64,000 nt of DNA from contig JABACO010000006.1 of assembly GCA_013339895.1 (NCBI GenBank), positions 6,770,087-6,834,086 of the forward strand, in the 5' to 3' direction. Position 1 is the stretch's first letter, and every line of letters starts with the position of its first letter. This DNA comes from Ephydatia muelleri (Eukaryota > Porifera > Demospongiae > Spongillida > Spongillidae). A program made the position numbers and the translations under genes. Below the pieces are notes generated by a model. That model was not told the origin of the DNA and searched no databases. It saw only the letters and a program-made list of their open reading frames with translations. This document shows, one piece after another, positions 11,301 to 21,440 of this stretch.

Positions 11301-14300
11301 TCAAGGCATATAGGGCCACTAATGAGCAGCACCTAATAGAGTGCATGGCAAGGCATAGGGTCACTAATGAGCAGCACCTAATAGAGTGCATGGCAAGGCA
11401 TAGGGCCACTAATGAGCAGCACCTAATAGAGTGCATGGCAAGGCATAGGGTCACTAATGAGCAGCACCTAATAGAGTGCATGGCAAGGCATAGGGTCACT
11501 AATGAGCAGCACCTAATAGAGTGCATGGCAAGGCATAGGGTCACTAATGAGCAGCACCTAATAGAGTGCATGTCAAGGCATAGGGCCACTAATGAGCAGC
11601 ACCTAATAGAGTGCATGGCAAGGCATAGGGTCACTAATGAGCAGCACCTAATAGAGTGCATGGCAAGGCATAGGGCCACTAATGAGCAGCACCTAATAGA
11701 GTGCATGGCAAGGCATAGGGTCACTAATGAGCAGCACCTAATAGAGTGCATATCAAGGCATAGGGTCACTAATGAGCAGCACCTAATAGAGTGCATGGCA
11801 AGGCATAGGGCCACTAATGAGCAGCACCTAATAGAGTGCATGGCAAGGCATAGGGCCACTAATGAGCAGCACCTAATAGAGTGCATGTCAAGGCATAGGG
11901 TCACTAATGAGCAGCACCTAATAGAGTGCATATCAAGGCATAGGGCCACTAATGAGCAGCACCTAATAGAGTGCATGGCAAGGCATAGGGTCACTAATGA
12001 GCAGCACCTAATAGAGTGCATGGCAAGGCATAGGGTCACTAATGAGCAGCACCTAATAGAGTGCATGGCAAGGCATAGGGCCACTAATGAGCAGCACCTA
12101 ATAGAGTGCATGTCAAGGCATAGGGTCACTAATGAGCAGCACCTAATAGAATGCATATCAAGGCATAGGGTCACTAATGAGCAGCACCTAATAGAGTGCA
12201 TGGCAAGGCATAGGGTCACTAATGAGCAGCACCTAATAGAGTGCATATCAAGGCATAGGGTCACTAATGAGCAGCACCTAATAGAGTGCATGGCAAGGCA
12301 TAGGGTCACTAATGAGCAGCACCTAATAGAGTGCATGGCAAGGCATAGGGTCACTAATGAGCAGCACCTAATAGAGTGCATGGCAAGGCATAGGGTCACT
12401 AATGAGCAGCACCTAATAGAGTGCATGTCAAGGCATAGGGTCACTAATGAGCAGCACCTAATAGAGTGCATGTCAAGGCATAGGGTCACTAATGAGCAGC
12501 TCCTAATAGAGTGCATGGCAATGCATAGGGTCACTAATGAGCAGCACCTAATAGAGTGCATGGCAAGGCATAGGGTCACTAATGAGGAGCACCTAATAGA
12601 GTGCATATCAAGGCATAGGGTCACTAATGAGCAGCACCTAATAGAGTGCATGTCAAGGCATAGGGTCACTAATGAGCAGCACCTAATAGAGTGCATGTCA
12701 AGGCATAGGGTCACTAATGAGCAGCACCTAATAGAGTGCATGGCAAGGCATAGGGTCACTAATGAGCAGCACCTAATAGAGTGCATGTCAAGGCATAGGG
12801 TCACTAATGAGCAGCACCTAATAGAGTGCATGTCAAGGCATAGGGTCACTAATGAGTAGCACCTAATAGAGTGCATGGCAAGGCATAGGGTCACTAATGA
12901 GCAGCACCTAATAGAGTGTATGGCAGCATAGGGTCACTAATGAGCAGCACCTAATAGAGTGCATTTCAAGGCATAGGGCCACTAATGAGCAGCACCTAAT
13001 AGAGTGCATGGCAAGGCATAGGGTCACTAATGAGCAGCACCTAATAGAGTGCATGTCAAGGCATAGGGTCACTAATGAGGAGCACCTAATAGAGTGCATG
13101 GAAAGGCATAGGGTCACTAATGAGCAGCACCTAATAGAGTGCATGGCAAGGCATAGGGTCACTAATGAGCAGCACCTAATAGAGTGCATGTCACTTCATA
13201 GGGCCACTAATGAACAGCACCTAATAGAGTGCATGTCAAGGCATAGGGTCACTAATGAGCAGCACCTAATAGAGTGCATGGCAAGGCATAGGGTCACTAA
13301 TGAGCAGCACCTAATAGAGTGCATGTCACTTCATAGGGCCACTAATGAACAGCACCTAATAGAGTGCATGGCAAGGCATAGGGCCACTAATGAGCAGCAC
13401 CTAATAGAGTGCATGGCAAGGCATAGGGTCACTAATGAGCAGCACCTAATAGAGTGCATGACAAGGCATAGGGTCACTAATGAGCAGCACCTAATAGAGT
13501 GCATGGCAAGGCATAGGGTCACTAATGAGTAGCACCTAATAGAGTGCATATCAAGGCATAGGGTCACTAATGAGCAGCACCTAATAGAGTGGATGGCAAG
13601 GCATAGGGTCACTAATGAGCAGCACCTAATAGAGTGCATGGCAAGGCATAGGGTCACTAATGAGCAGCACCTAATAGAGTGCATGACAAGGCATAGGGTC
13701 ACTAATTAGCAGCACCTAATAGAGTGCATGTCAAGGCATAGGGTCACTAATGAGTAGCACCTAATAGAGTGCATATCAAGGCATAGGGTCACTAATGAGC
13801 AGCACCTAATAGAGTGCATGGCAAGGCATAGGGTCACTAATGAGCAGCACCTAATAGAGTGCATGGCAAGGCATAGGGTCACTAATGAGCAGCACCTAAT
13901 AGAGTGCATGGCAAGGCATAGGGTCACTAATGAGCAGCACCTAATAGAGTACATGTCAAGGCATAGGGTCACTAATGAGCAGCACCTAATAGAGTGCATG
14001 GCAAGGCATAGGGTCACTAATGAGCAGCACCTAATAGAGTGCATGTCAAGGCATAGGGTCACTAATGAGGAGCACCTAATAGAGTGCATGGCAAGGCATA
14101 GGGTCACTAATGAGCAGCACCTAATAGAGTGCATGGCAAGGCTTAGGGTCACTAATGAGCAGCTCCTAATAGACGCATTGGACCAGATAAAGTACATGCA
14201 TGTATATTTCTGCAACTCCAATCACAGCAAGCTCTTTGATTCTTATTTTCGCCACAACATGCAATATTCAGAGTTGTGAGTGGAAATGTCATTAAACAAA

Positions 14301-15568
14301 AACAAAACAGTGCACACATCACAATGGAGGGGAATTCATCACATGCACCTTCCAAAGAGATATCATTATTAGCTGACCATTTGGTATTCCATAACCTGCA
14401 TCATGGATCCCATATCACTGCTACACATCATCACCCCCTCTATCGTACATATTCACATAATACTTACTTACAACCACTCCATGTTTGTAACTCGTGTACG
14501 CATGGCAGCACAGTCACCCATCATGTGGGGAGTGTAAGGGGAGGAGGGTGTGTCAGAAGAGGGGGTGTGTCAGAAGAGGGGTGTGTCAGGGGAGGGTTGT
14601 GTCAGGGGAGGGTGTGTCAGGGGAGGGGTGTGTCAGGGGAGGGTGTGTCAGGGAGGGTGTGTCAGGGGTGGTGTGTCAGGGGATGGGTGTGTCAGGGGAG
14701 GGTTGTGTCAGAGGGGTGTGTCAGGAGAGGGTGTGTCAGCATTGACTCGGTACAGCTATTTAGCTATATCTGCTGCAAGTGTACATTGAAAGGAGGTTTT
14801 GAATTGTAGCTCATTTTGGCAAAGGAAGGTAAGGAGGAGCCAGTGTTTGCACCTTATTAGTGCACACCACTGTGTCATATTTGAACGACATATGTGTCTG
14901 TGGTCAGAGACCAGAGTTATGCAGTTGTTAACAAGAAAGTTCTGGGTCAGTTTGGACATGGGAATTACAATGGTTTGCAAAGACTTCCATATCCATGGTT
15001 TTCATCAATAATGGTAACACATGTCAGGGGCTGTGATAATGCAGACATACATGTACTCCAGCTGAACACACCCCAAACAACTGGGGGCGTGCCTTTTAAT
15101 AGAAGATCAGAGCAACCACATTGACCAAAGTAACCCAAAGTAGTAGTCTAGGAGATAATGTTTTCAAAGCAGTTGCCTATTTCCTTTTGGTTTCATCACA
15201 GGTTTACCATACTAGTGATAGGTGTGCGTATGTGTGCATGTGTGCATGTTTGTGTGTTTGCATTTGTGTGCACATGTGTGTATGTGTGTGTATGAATGTG
15301 TGGGGGGGGGGGGGGGGTGAAGAATTTGCACGATTCAGTTTCAAGTAGTATGGTTATGTACACTGCCCAAATCAGGACATGTTTACTCATTACTACATCA
15401 GAGCAGCTTTGGTTGTATTCCTTTCCTTGTACACACATGTTCACACATACAGACACAAGCACACACATGCACACATATATCATATATACACACAAATGCA
15501 CTCATATACACACATCCACACACACAGACACACACACAGACACACACACAGACACACACAGACACACA

Positions 15569-15612
<44 letters not shown>

Positions 15613-16599
15613 TTCAAACACTGCCATCAATTGAATGAAATTGCATTCCCATTCAGCCATCACAGGGTCTTATTTGTAGTGGAGCAATATTCATTTCAAG
15701 CTTTACCATTGTCCCCACAGCCCACAATAGTGAGCATTGTGCAGATGAATAGCTACTGCATGGGAGGAGGGGGCACACGTACAGACCACTTAGTTACATG
15801 TCTTTGGTTCCTTGACAGTCCATCAGTGAATGGAGTCAGAGGGGTGCTTGTACTGTCTACTCATACAAGTATGTACTGTCTAGTCAGTCATTTAACCGAT
15901 TAACGAGGAAATATTTTTTGTTAAAGTACAGTTGTCTAAAATCAACTAAATGAATATTAGGTAGCAGGAAGGAGGGTTCAACAATATGAACTGAAGCCAT
16001 GAACATAAATAACTTCTACTAATTGGTCTGGAAGAATTCTTTGGTAATGGTAAACACATCGTTGGCGCAGAAGTGCATCTCTCTGTGTTAATTGGTTCAT
16101 GAGTATACATGATTTGCTGCACGTAGGGAAAGATGCAAAGTGTAATTGGTCATCTAGAAATAATTATTTTTATTTTTATTTTACTTCACCCTTGCAATAA
16201 CACAGTGATTACAAGCTCATTGTATCTTGTTTCATTTGGAGCATACTATCTCTGTGACATATAGTCACTGTATGCTCTCTCGTTGTATTGCAGCAAGTCC
16301 CAGGCCATCCACATTGGCACACTAAAGAGCCTGCCACTGAGGGCAGCTTAGACACGGGTGTGTCAGCCAGGAAATGCACACCTGGAGATGGTGTCTATGC
16401 TCTGCCAATAGCCAGTAGTGCTATGCAAATGGAACACATAGCCACTAGCAGTGATGCCTATGAACTGCCAATGGATCACATAGCCAGCAATGCTATGCCA
16501 ACGGAACACAGAGCCAATAGCAGTGATGCCTATGCACTGCCAGTGGATCACAGAGGTGCACAGGGAAAGGATGGAGTCTCTGCTGACTATTACATTTAA
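4118..16599 (+). CDS. Receptor 1: Ig/FN3 single-pass membrane receptor with tyrosine-rich tail
   Basis: Predicted type I membrane receptor. The model joins exons 4118-4132, 5372-5414, 5584-5955, 6097-6369, 6559-6650, 6709-6910, 7134-7463, 8039-8059, 8103-8225, 8426-8450, 8564-8705, 8875-9009 and 16294-16599. Every junction has GT-AG ends and the phases agree throughout. Order: signal peptide (MTTAA-TIGIVIFIVTIST), Ig-like domain, FN3 domain, FN3 domain split by a phase-0 intron, a third cysteine-containing domain, a short stalk, a membrane helix followed by RRKSK, and a cytoplasmic tail. The tail carries LVYHRL, QYEDV, LYSTPYDK, TYSVL, three Y(A/E)LP motifs and a final YYI. No kinase domain is present. 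Partners would be SH2/PTB proteins acting at the plasma membrane. The ligand is unknown. The 25-nt exon at 8426 is the least certain part; it is needed to match phases 1 and 2. Confidence 0.75.
4855..4905. repeat. Poly(C) tract
   Basis: About 45 C with single A and T interruptions, in intron 1 of receptor 1. Similar C or G runs recur across the window, mostly inside MITEs. Confidence 0.9.
5372..5414 (+). CDS. Receptor 1 exon 2: signal-peptide core
   Basis: 43 nt between CTACAG and a GTTGGC donor, coding ATIGIVIFIVTIST. It joins in phase 0 to the 15-nt start exon ATG ACT ACA GCC GCG (4118-4132, GTAAGT donor), giving a classical short N-terminus plus hydrophobic core. This start is chosen because it yields a signal peptide directly before the Ig domain in correct phase. 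Confidence 0.6.
5584..5955 (+). CDS. Receptor 1 exon 3: Ig-like domain
   Basis: Phase 1-1 exon of 372 nt, cysteine-rich, with a WFFN tryptophan position and a late VECRD cysteine strand typical of Ig-like folds. Several N-x-S/T sites fit an extracellular domain. The cysteine content is higher than in an ordinary I-set domain, so extra disulphides are likely. Confidence 0.65.
6097..6369 (+). CDS. Receptor 1 exon 4: fibronectin type III domain
   Basis: A 273-nt phase 1-1 exon that codes one whole FN3 domain: VIWASP (B-strand Trp), TSYNVTI (C strand), the Y of the tyrosine corner in DTPYTVSVVAINCAG, and a terminal strand. One exon per domain in symmetrical phase is the usual substrate of exon shuffling. 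Confidence 0.8.
6559..6910 (+). CDS. Receptor 1 exons 5-6: second FN3 domain split by an intron
   Basis: Exons 6559-6650 and 6709-6910 flank a 58-bp intron (phase 0). The first half ends RITWTPV; the second carries TMYSVRVVG and KYNVFLASINGYGDVGPES, the FN3 G-strand region. Both outer boundaries are phase 1. Confidence 0.7.
7134..7463 (+). CDS. Receptor 1 exon 7: third extracellular domain
   Basis: Phase 1-1 exon of 330 nt with SIQCSF, YCVVCC, a DLNGLISGQTYYCKA strand resembling the FN3 tyrosine corner, and N-glycosylation sites. I read it as a divergent, cysteine-rich FN3-like domain. Confidence 0.6.
7523..7992. mobile_element. Non-autonomous hAT-like MITE in a receptor 1 intron
   Basis: A 470-bp element with terminal inverted repeats CAGCCCCGGATCCAG at both ends and internal G/C homopolymer runs. 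It is flanked by the identical 8-bp target duplication ATCATCAA (7515-7522 and 7993-8000). An 8-bp duplication and CAG...CTG ends are hAT hallmarks. It codes for no transposase and lies in the intron between exons 7134-7463 and 8039-8059. Confidence 0.85.
8103..8225 (+). CDS. Receptor 1 transmembrane exon
   Basis: Codes about 24 strongly hydrophobic residues (VAIILGIVLPTAAIITAVTV...) followed by YFRRKSKAKG, a basic stop-transfer anchor. Acceptor CCGTTACAG and donor AAAAG|GTGTTA, phase 1-1. A 21-nt stalk exon (8039-8059) precedes it in matching phase. Confidence 0.8.
8283..8337. repeat. (CA)n microsatellite
   Basis: Dinucleotide repeat with one AACAC interruption, between the transmembrane and tail exons of receptor 1. 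Confidence 0.95.
8426..9009 (+). CDS. Receptor 1 cytoplasmic tail, exons 10-12
   Basis: Exons 8426-8450, 8564-8705 and 8875-9009. The first (25 nt) gives DVRLVYHRL, an ITIM-shaped L-x-Y-x-x-L. The second gives QYEDV and LYSTPYDKRRK. The third gives HTYSVLEG. The exon at 8875 is 45 codons long and phase 0-0. Tyrosine motifs lie at regular spacing in a hydrophilic context, as in SH2-recruiting tails. Confidence 0.65.
9191..9381. repeat. GT-rich compound microsatellite
   Basis: Imperfect (GT)n with TTG and ATG variants. It lies 180 bp after the tail exon donor of receptor 1. Confidence 0.95.
9666..14175. repeat. 45-bp minisatellite, about 100 tandem copies
   Basis: The unit runs CATAGGGTCA-CTAATGAGCA-GCACCTAATA-GAGTGCATGG-CAAGG. 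Copies are almost identical. Variation is concentrated at three sites: GCATGG/GCATGT/GCATAT, GGTCA/GGCCA and GAGCAG/GAGGAG/GAGTAG. Because 45 is a multiple of three and the unit lacks stops in some frames on both strands, frames of over 500 codons appear both ways; these follow from the repeat. One unit lacks 9 bp (about 10934), one has 2 extra bases (about 11309) and one lacks 3 (about 12924). The whole array lies in the last intron of receptor 1. Confidence 0.97.
14521..14740. repeat. GGGGAGGGTGTGTCA minisatellite
   Basis: About 14 units of a 14-16 bp G-rich sequence, each containing TGTGTCAG(A)GG. Unit length varies because the G-run length varies. Confidence 0.9.
15427..15609. repeat. CA-rich compound microsatellite
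   Basis: (CACA)n with GACA and TACA variants, ending in a pure CA run. Confidence 0.95.
16294..16599 (+). CDS. Receptor 1 last exon: repeated Y-x-L-P motifs
   Basis: Begins after TTGTATTGCAG in phase 0, matching the phase-0 donor at 9009, and ends at TAA 16597-16599. It contains VYALP, AYELP and AYALP in a roughly 24-residue repeat whose units share (H)xA(N/T)SSDAY(A/E)LP, and ends SADYYI. YxLP and YxxP sites are known to bind SH2 domains of adaptors such as Crk or PLC-gamma types; which one applies here is inference. The internal duplication suggests selection for several docking sites. Confidence 0.7.
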   Translation, partial: QVPGHPHWHTKEPATEGSLDTGVSARKCTPGDGVYALPIASSAMQMEHIATSSDAYELPMDHIASNAMPTEHRANSSDAYALPVDHRGAQGKDGVSADYYI

Positions 16600-18646
16600 G
16601 GTGTACACCAGTGCCTGCAAGCTATCCATCTGCACAATGCCTTGTTGCTGTGGGCTGGGCGTGTGAGATAAAGAGCATGACCTTGCTGGGGATAGATATA
16701 AATGTTACACATGTACTCCCTTCAGTCATATGCATTGACATACATGTCCCTGTGCTTGAACAGCTTGGTGTCTGCATGTTTTTCGTGTCTGTGTGTCGTA
16801 GTGACCAAGGCTTTTGAACCACTAGGGTGTGAACAGTTTTCATTGCATTGCAGAAGGAAGTGCATGTATGTATATTGTAGTATTATTGATATACAGTACA
16901 TTGATTTATATCAACATTGCAGCCACTCTCCGCTGAAGCATACATGAATTATCAAGAACATGAAATCACATGAACACTGGTGCATCTTTTTAATAATTGT
17001 GCTGTGTTTTCTGCCAATTGTATTATTATTGTAACAACTTGTGTTGATTGTTATTTCTCTTACAATGAAACAGGTTTTTTGTTGTTGTTGAAGGAAGACA
17101 TATTTTAACAAAAGGCGTCGAGTATTTTCAACATGCGCAGGACAATATTATACTCTTCCTCCTCTCCGCCATCATCAATGCCTCTTAACTTTAGTTAATA
17201 TAATAACAGCAATGCAGCATGTGTGTTCCTAAACTTAACTTATTATACCAGTAGTGATTAAAATTAGATGGATTGAACTTATAAATGTGGGATATATATG
17301 TATGGCATTACACTCTCAATTGTAGTACTGTAGGTTGGTGCTTGTAAGATCAACGAGGAAGAGGATAGAGGGGAAACGGACAATGTCATCAAGGTGTGCT
17401 GTGTGGCATGTGACAATGTCATCAAGGTGTGCTGTGTGGCATGTGACAATGTCATCAAGGTGTGCTGTGTGGCATGTGCTATGTCTTATTTCCCATACTG
17501 CATGGTAGTACGCGTAATGCACATACATGTGTGTTTGAGTGACCAGCAACTCGAAATGGCCCTGAAAGGATTTCAACTGCTCTGTGTACTGTTTGGAGAT
17601 TCTTCTGAATAGCTTGAATTGTCTATGTTTCTGTCACCTGTATGGCGCCTGTGTCTTCCTGACACCACACCATTTCCCTGATCTGCAGTTGTGGACATAG
17701 GATCTGGTGGCAAGGCACATAAAGGCATCAAGGACCTTCACCTCAGTGCTGGGTATGCATACCCCAGTAGAGGACACTGATGATGCTGACTAATTTCAAT
17801 CACCAAATGATATCAGCATGATCACCCTGCATTTTATTCTCTTTCTCCCATGCAACACCTCTCAGCGATTTCATTGGTTCTGGACTATTTCTTTCTCATG
17901 CCACTGAAACCTTATTGGCATTGTACTTCACCAAATGTTTATTTTCTGTATCAATTCAGGGAATGCTGTTTGTTTTTTGTTTTTTTTTTCAATAATAATT
18001 GTAAGTCTACGACCATAATCAGTAACAGGAGATTAAGTTGTTCTGAAAAAAGATCTGGTGAAACTCCTCAACTTAAGGAGCTGTGGGGACCAAACAGAAG
18101 AGCAGAGTTGGATGGATGAAAAATTTAAAGGCATAGAGAAGAGTTGAAACATCTGATGTTTTGAATCCTTTTAGAAGACTGCACATTGACTGTAGGCCAT
18201 TGAAGCTATGGAAATGGTGAATGGCTTTAAATCTAAAGTTACACTCCAATGGTTACCGTACCATGATCATGAATTGATGAAGTGTTATGTGATCCTAGCA
18301 CTTTGCTCTTTTCAATGAATTGAAGGTGTTATAAGTGATACACTCCCATTTAAATAACTAAATGGTGCTACTGATGGAGAACATAATCAGTAATGCAGGT
18401 AAGTAAATTTAATCAAGATGAAATAATGATCATTAAATCAAGTCAGTATTTCTTATATCAATAACAATTCATAAGATATTATCTTACTGTTTTTTACCAA
18501 TGCCATAATCTGATATAATAGAGCGACTTAGGTCACATTTGAATCATGCATTGAATTTGTTTTTGCCATTGCAAATCAAACGCTCATGTCATCCTAACAC
18601 TTATACTATGCAACAGGTGGATGAACATTATGTGTAGTTATCTGTA

Positions 18647-18650
<4 letters not shown>
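16600..18650. other. No recognised gene downstream of receptor 1
   Basis: AT-rich sequence with the small 33-bp repeat near 17.4 kb. An exon-like segment at about 17687-17750 (CTGCAG acceptor, open frame VDIGSGGKAHKG) is not recognisable and has no partner exons. Confidence 0.4.
17379..17478. repeat. 33-bp tandem repeat, three copies
   Basis: The unit GACAATGTCATCAAGGTGTG plus CTGTGTGGCATGT is repeated three times without error. 33 bp equals 11 codons, so a frame stays open through it. Confidence 0.9.

Positions 18651-18699
<49 letters not shown>
18650..18699. repeat. (GT)n microsatellite
   Basis: Pure dinucleotide repeat of about 25 units. Confidence 0.97.
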
Positions 18700-18700
<1 letters not shown>

Positions 18701-18789
18701 GGTTTGAGCTTCATTATGTAATGTGTTCTTTCATTAATAAAATGCATAATTATGCATTGCATAAATAAAATGATTGCTTCTATGGGTTT

Positions 18790-19330
18790 GGGCCTCCACT
18801 TTGTAGCCCAATGAGTACCAGCCTATCCAATGGCCATTATGCGGTGGCAGGGACACTTCAGGTCGTTCCACATGCCTATTCAGCTGCCCTTGATCCTCCT
18901 GGTCACCATGCTATGACCTGCAGACATAGGGTTAGATGCAGTCATACACCACAATCACTTGCGGGATGAGGTGCTTAAACTCTGTCGTTGTGCCCACCTG
19001 AGAATTAGTTTAGAGAAAGGCCATGGCCTCACCAGACCTGCTTGCTGGGTGGGGCAGAGGCAAACTGGCAGCATTAGACATCACCATCACCTCACCCTTC
19101 TGCCCTGCCATCTTGGGTAAGTCCAGTCACCACGTTTGTGCAGCAGCCCTTGCAGCTGAGGCCCGTAAGCTCCACTCCAATGGACCCAAATGCCAGGAGT
19201 TGGGCTGGTCCTGCATTCCACTGGCAGTGGAGACATATGGCAATTAAGGCAAAGAGGCCTGTGATAGCTCTCAAGGGTGGCATCTCACCTAGCTATTTAC
19301 CAGCCTTCCTCCAAGGTAGTAGTTGTGGCT
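18790..19330 (+). pseudogene. LINE-like element 3' fragment A
   Basis: Broken frames carry the end of a reverse-transcriptase-type ORF: a (P)PGHHAMTC zinc motif, then an AALDITITSPFCPAILG segment, AAALAAEARKLHSNGPKCQELGW and SCIPLAVETYGN. The order is the same as in fragments B-D: a DPLGHHAVTC-like zinc motif followed by RPAD...DLT, which resembles the restriction-like endonuclease end of R2/CRE-type LINEs. Stop codons and frame changes interrupt it. Family assignment is from pattern only. Confidence 0.55.
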
Positions 19331-19427
19331 GAGATGCATAATTTTTTTAATACGGCACTGTCTGCTCCATTGCTAGAGCCATCCTGACCAGAGAGCTCTT
19401 ACCTTCCTAACTGCTTTTAGTGTATGT

Positions 19428-19787
19428 ATGTTGTCCAAAGCGTGCTTATCTTCTCAACTGGAGAAAGGTCCAGGCTTAGACGTTTCTAGGCCAGCTGATG
19501 TGCTAATGCCAAACTGGTCCCTCTCCAACCCTGCAGCTTTAGACCTGAATGTCATCCATCTGCTTAATACAGACTTGACTCTGGAAGTGAGCTTGGCTTC
19601 AGGCAACTCTGCAGAGGTTGGTGAGATTGGCAAACATGCCAAGAATGATAAGATGTGTGCAAGATTGGGCATTCCATTAGTGGTGGAGGTTTATGGTGGT
19701 TGGGGATGTGAAACCAAAGAATGCTTCTCATTGAGTAAGAGGCTAGCCATGCAAGTGGGAGTAGTTGAAACTGAGGCACTGAGCTAA
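19428..19787 (+). pseudogene. LINE-like element 3' fragment B
   Basis: 119 codons contain SRPADVLMPNW, AALDLNVIHLLN and IPLVVEVYGGWG, the same landmarks as fragments A and C in diverged form. The upstream zinc region is missing, so this is a partial copy. Confidence 0.55.
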
Positions 19788-20239
19788 AAGTACTGCCTGC
19801 TGGCTGTCACACTGATGAGGCAGAGCCATTCTACTCAGATGTGCCCGTACACCCCTTCATGATTATAAATATTAGTGTGCTGTATTTATTATTATTATTA
19901 CATACACTACGTACAACTAAACTACTAATAGCAAGTTAGAAGGGTGGAAGCTCCCTGGCCAGGATGGCTCTAGCAATGGTTATTTTTTTTTTTATTTTTT
20001 TAATTTTTTTTGAATAGTGCAATAATAATAATACATAAATACATGAATGAAATACATACATGAGACATAAATTACATGTACAACGAAATAAAACCCCTAA
20101 GTAGTGTACAGCACACCAAAAAGACCCACAACACTCAAAGAACACCCACCCTAACCCACATGTTTCAATTAACCCCCATCTACTGACTGCAACAGCCTTG
20201 CACAGGATAGCATGGCTCTTGCATTACAACGGACTAAGG

Positions 20240-20783
20240 TCAGGTTAAGTCTCTGGTATATGGTTGTTGTGGCTTTGGACTTGCTGCACTGTAACTGCAA
20301 AGCCAGGCGGGCTGCAAGGCGAGAAAACGAACTATGTGCCTCTTCCCCTCAGCACCCATAAGATTCGACCGATAAGGGAATGCAGACCCACCCACCCGCT
20401 GCTGACCCACTTGTAGTTCCCGCTTCAATCAATGTATTGGAGTTAAGCGGTGAGACTACAGTTAGGTCAAAGGCAGTTGGCTTGCCAAGTGTCCAGTTGG
20501 GGACCAGAAAGTCTGCTGGCCGGCTATTAGAAACATCCCCTCCCGATCCATACCCTACCTCCAATTGACCACCCAGACGAGCTCTATGGCAGAATTGTGC
20601 AAATACATCCATCAGGGCATTATGCCGTATCACTGCATCCCCTCCCCCTTTGCAGGTTACTGCATGATGCCCAAGAGGGTCTAGCTGATGGTCGTGGCAG
20701 TGGGGACAACGTTGCTGTGGTGAAGTGTTATTATTATCATTTTGTATTTGTATTTCACGATAACACAAATCACAAAACAACAT
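20240..20783 (-). pseudogene. LINE-like element 3' fragment C (opposite strand)
   Basis: The best preserved copy: CPHC...LDPLGHHAVTCKGG, AVIRHNALMDVFAQFC, SRPADFLVPNW, TAFDLTVVSPLN and CIPLSVESYGC over 144 codons, continuing in another frame toward 20240. The CxxC-x-H-C zinc cluster followed by RPAD-x-FDLTV agrees with a C-terminal REL-type endonuclease. Confidence 0.6.
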
Positions 20784-21153
20784 ACAAACTCAAATGTATT
20801 CCTGATGAGGGCATGAAAGTCTGCACAAAATAGCCCCTCACATTTGCTCTAACTAAATGAAAATTGAGCCAACCATACAGCTCAGATAATACCCTAGACT
20901 TGGGTCTGCGAGAGGCTAACATGGAAAACGCCTCCAATGCCTCCTTCCCCTATGCTCTGTACGTTTATTATTATTATTATGAATGCAATGCATCCAGCAT
21001 TGCCACCACCTCCCCCTGCCATAACAGTGAAGTCTTGGCTGAAGTATGATTATGTTAGGCTCACTTTAACACTGGTTTGAGCCATTGCCAGGGCCATTCT
21101 GGGTAGATATTTACTAAGCAAAGACAATTTAGTATTACAGAGTGTGTTAATGT

Positions 21154-21440
21154 TTGTGTAATGCAACTGTATTTTTCCTTGACCACCCACATCGACTGCA
21201 ATTTCTCTCCTCTAAATTGGAAGCTGCAAAGCTCCATCAGATCCTCAGTAACAGTTCTGCGGCTGACAGAGCAAGACTTCTGTCTGTGCTCCCTGCACAC
21301 GCATCTTCATGGTTGCTGGCAACTCTGTCTCCAGGCTAAGAATGGACACATCGTCTGGATTCAGTGGATGTGCAATATGTCCCAATAGCATGCTTGACCC
21401 CCTAGGCCACCATGCTGTCACATATATATTTGGTGGAGAC
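21154..21440 (+). pseudogene. LINE-like element fragment D
   Basis: KLEAAKLHQILSNSSAADRA-type sequence leads, after a frame change, to SWLLATLSPG and then a LDPLGHHAVT motif near 21398. It covers the segment just upstream of fragments A-C. The four pieces look like repeated 5'-truncated or rearranged insertions of one family. Confidence 0.5.

Larger units (their letters stand above)
14176..16293. other. Remainder of the last receptor 1 intron
   Basis: Holds the TGTGTCAGGGGAGG minisatellite and a CA-rich microsatellite. No exon-like open segment with agreeing splice phases was seen. Confidence 0.5.

Noticed and set aside
9666..14175. CRISPR-like regularity of the 45-bp array
   Set aside because: There are no unique spacers; units are contiguous tandem copies in a eukaryotic intron.
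9659..14221. Open frames of up to 557 codons on both strands of the minisatellite (ARHRVTNEQHLIECM and MHSIRCCSLVTLCLA repeats)
   Set aside because: The frames are forced by a stop-free 45-bp unit. They are open on both strands and in an intron, show no synonymous bias and are broken by small indels. Not evidence of a protein.
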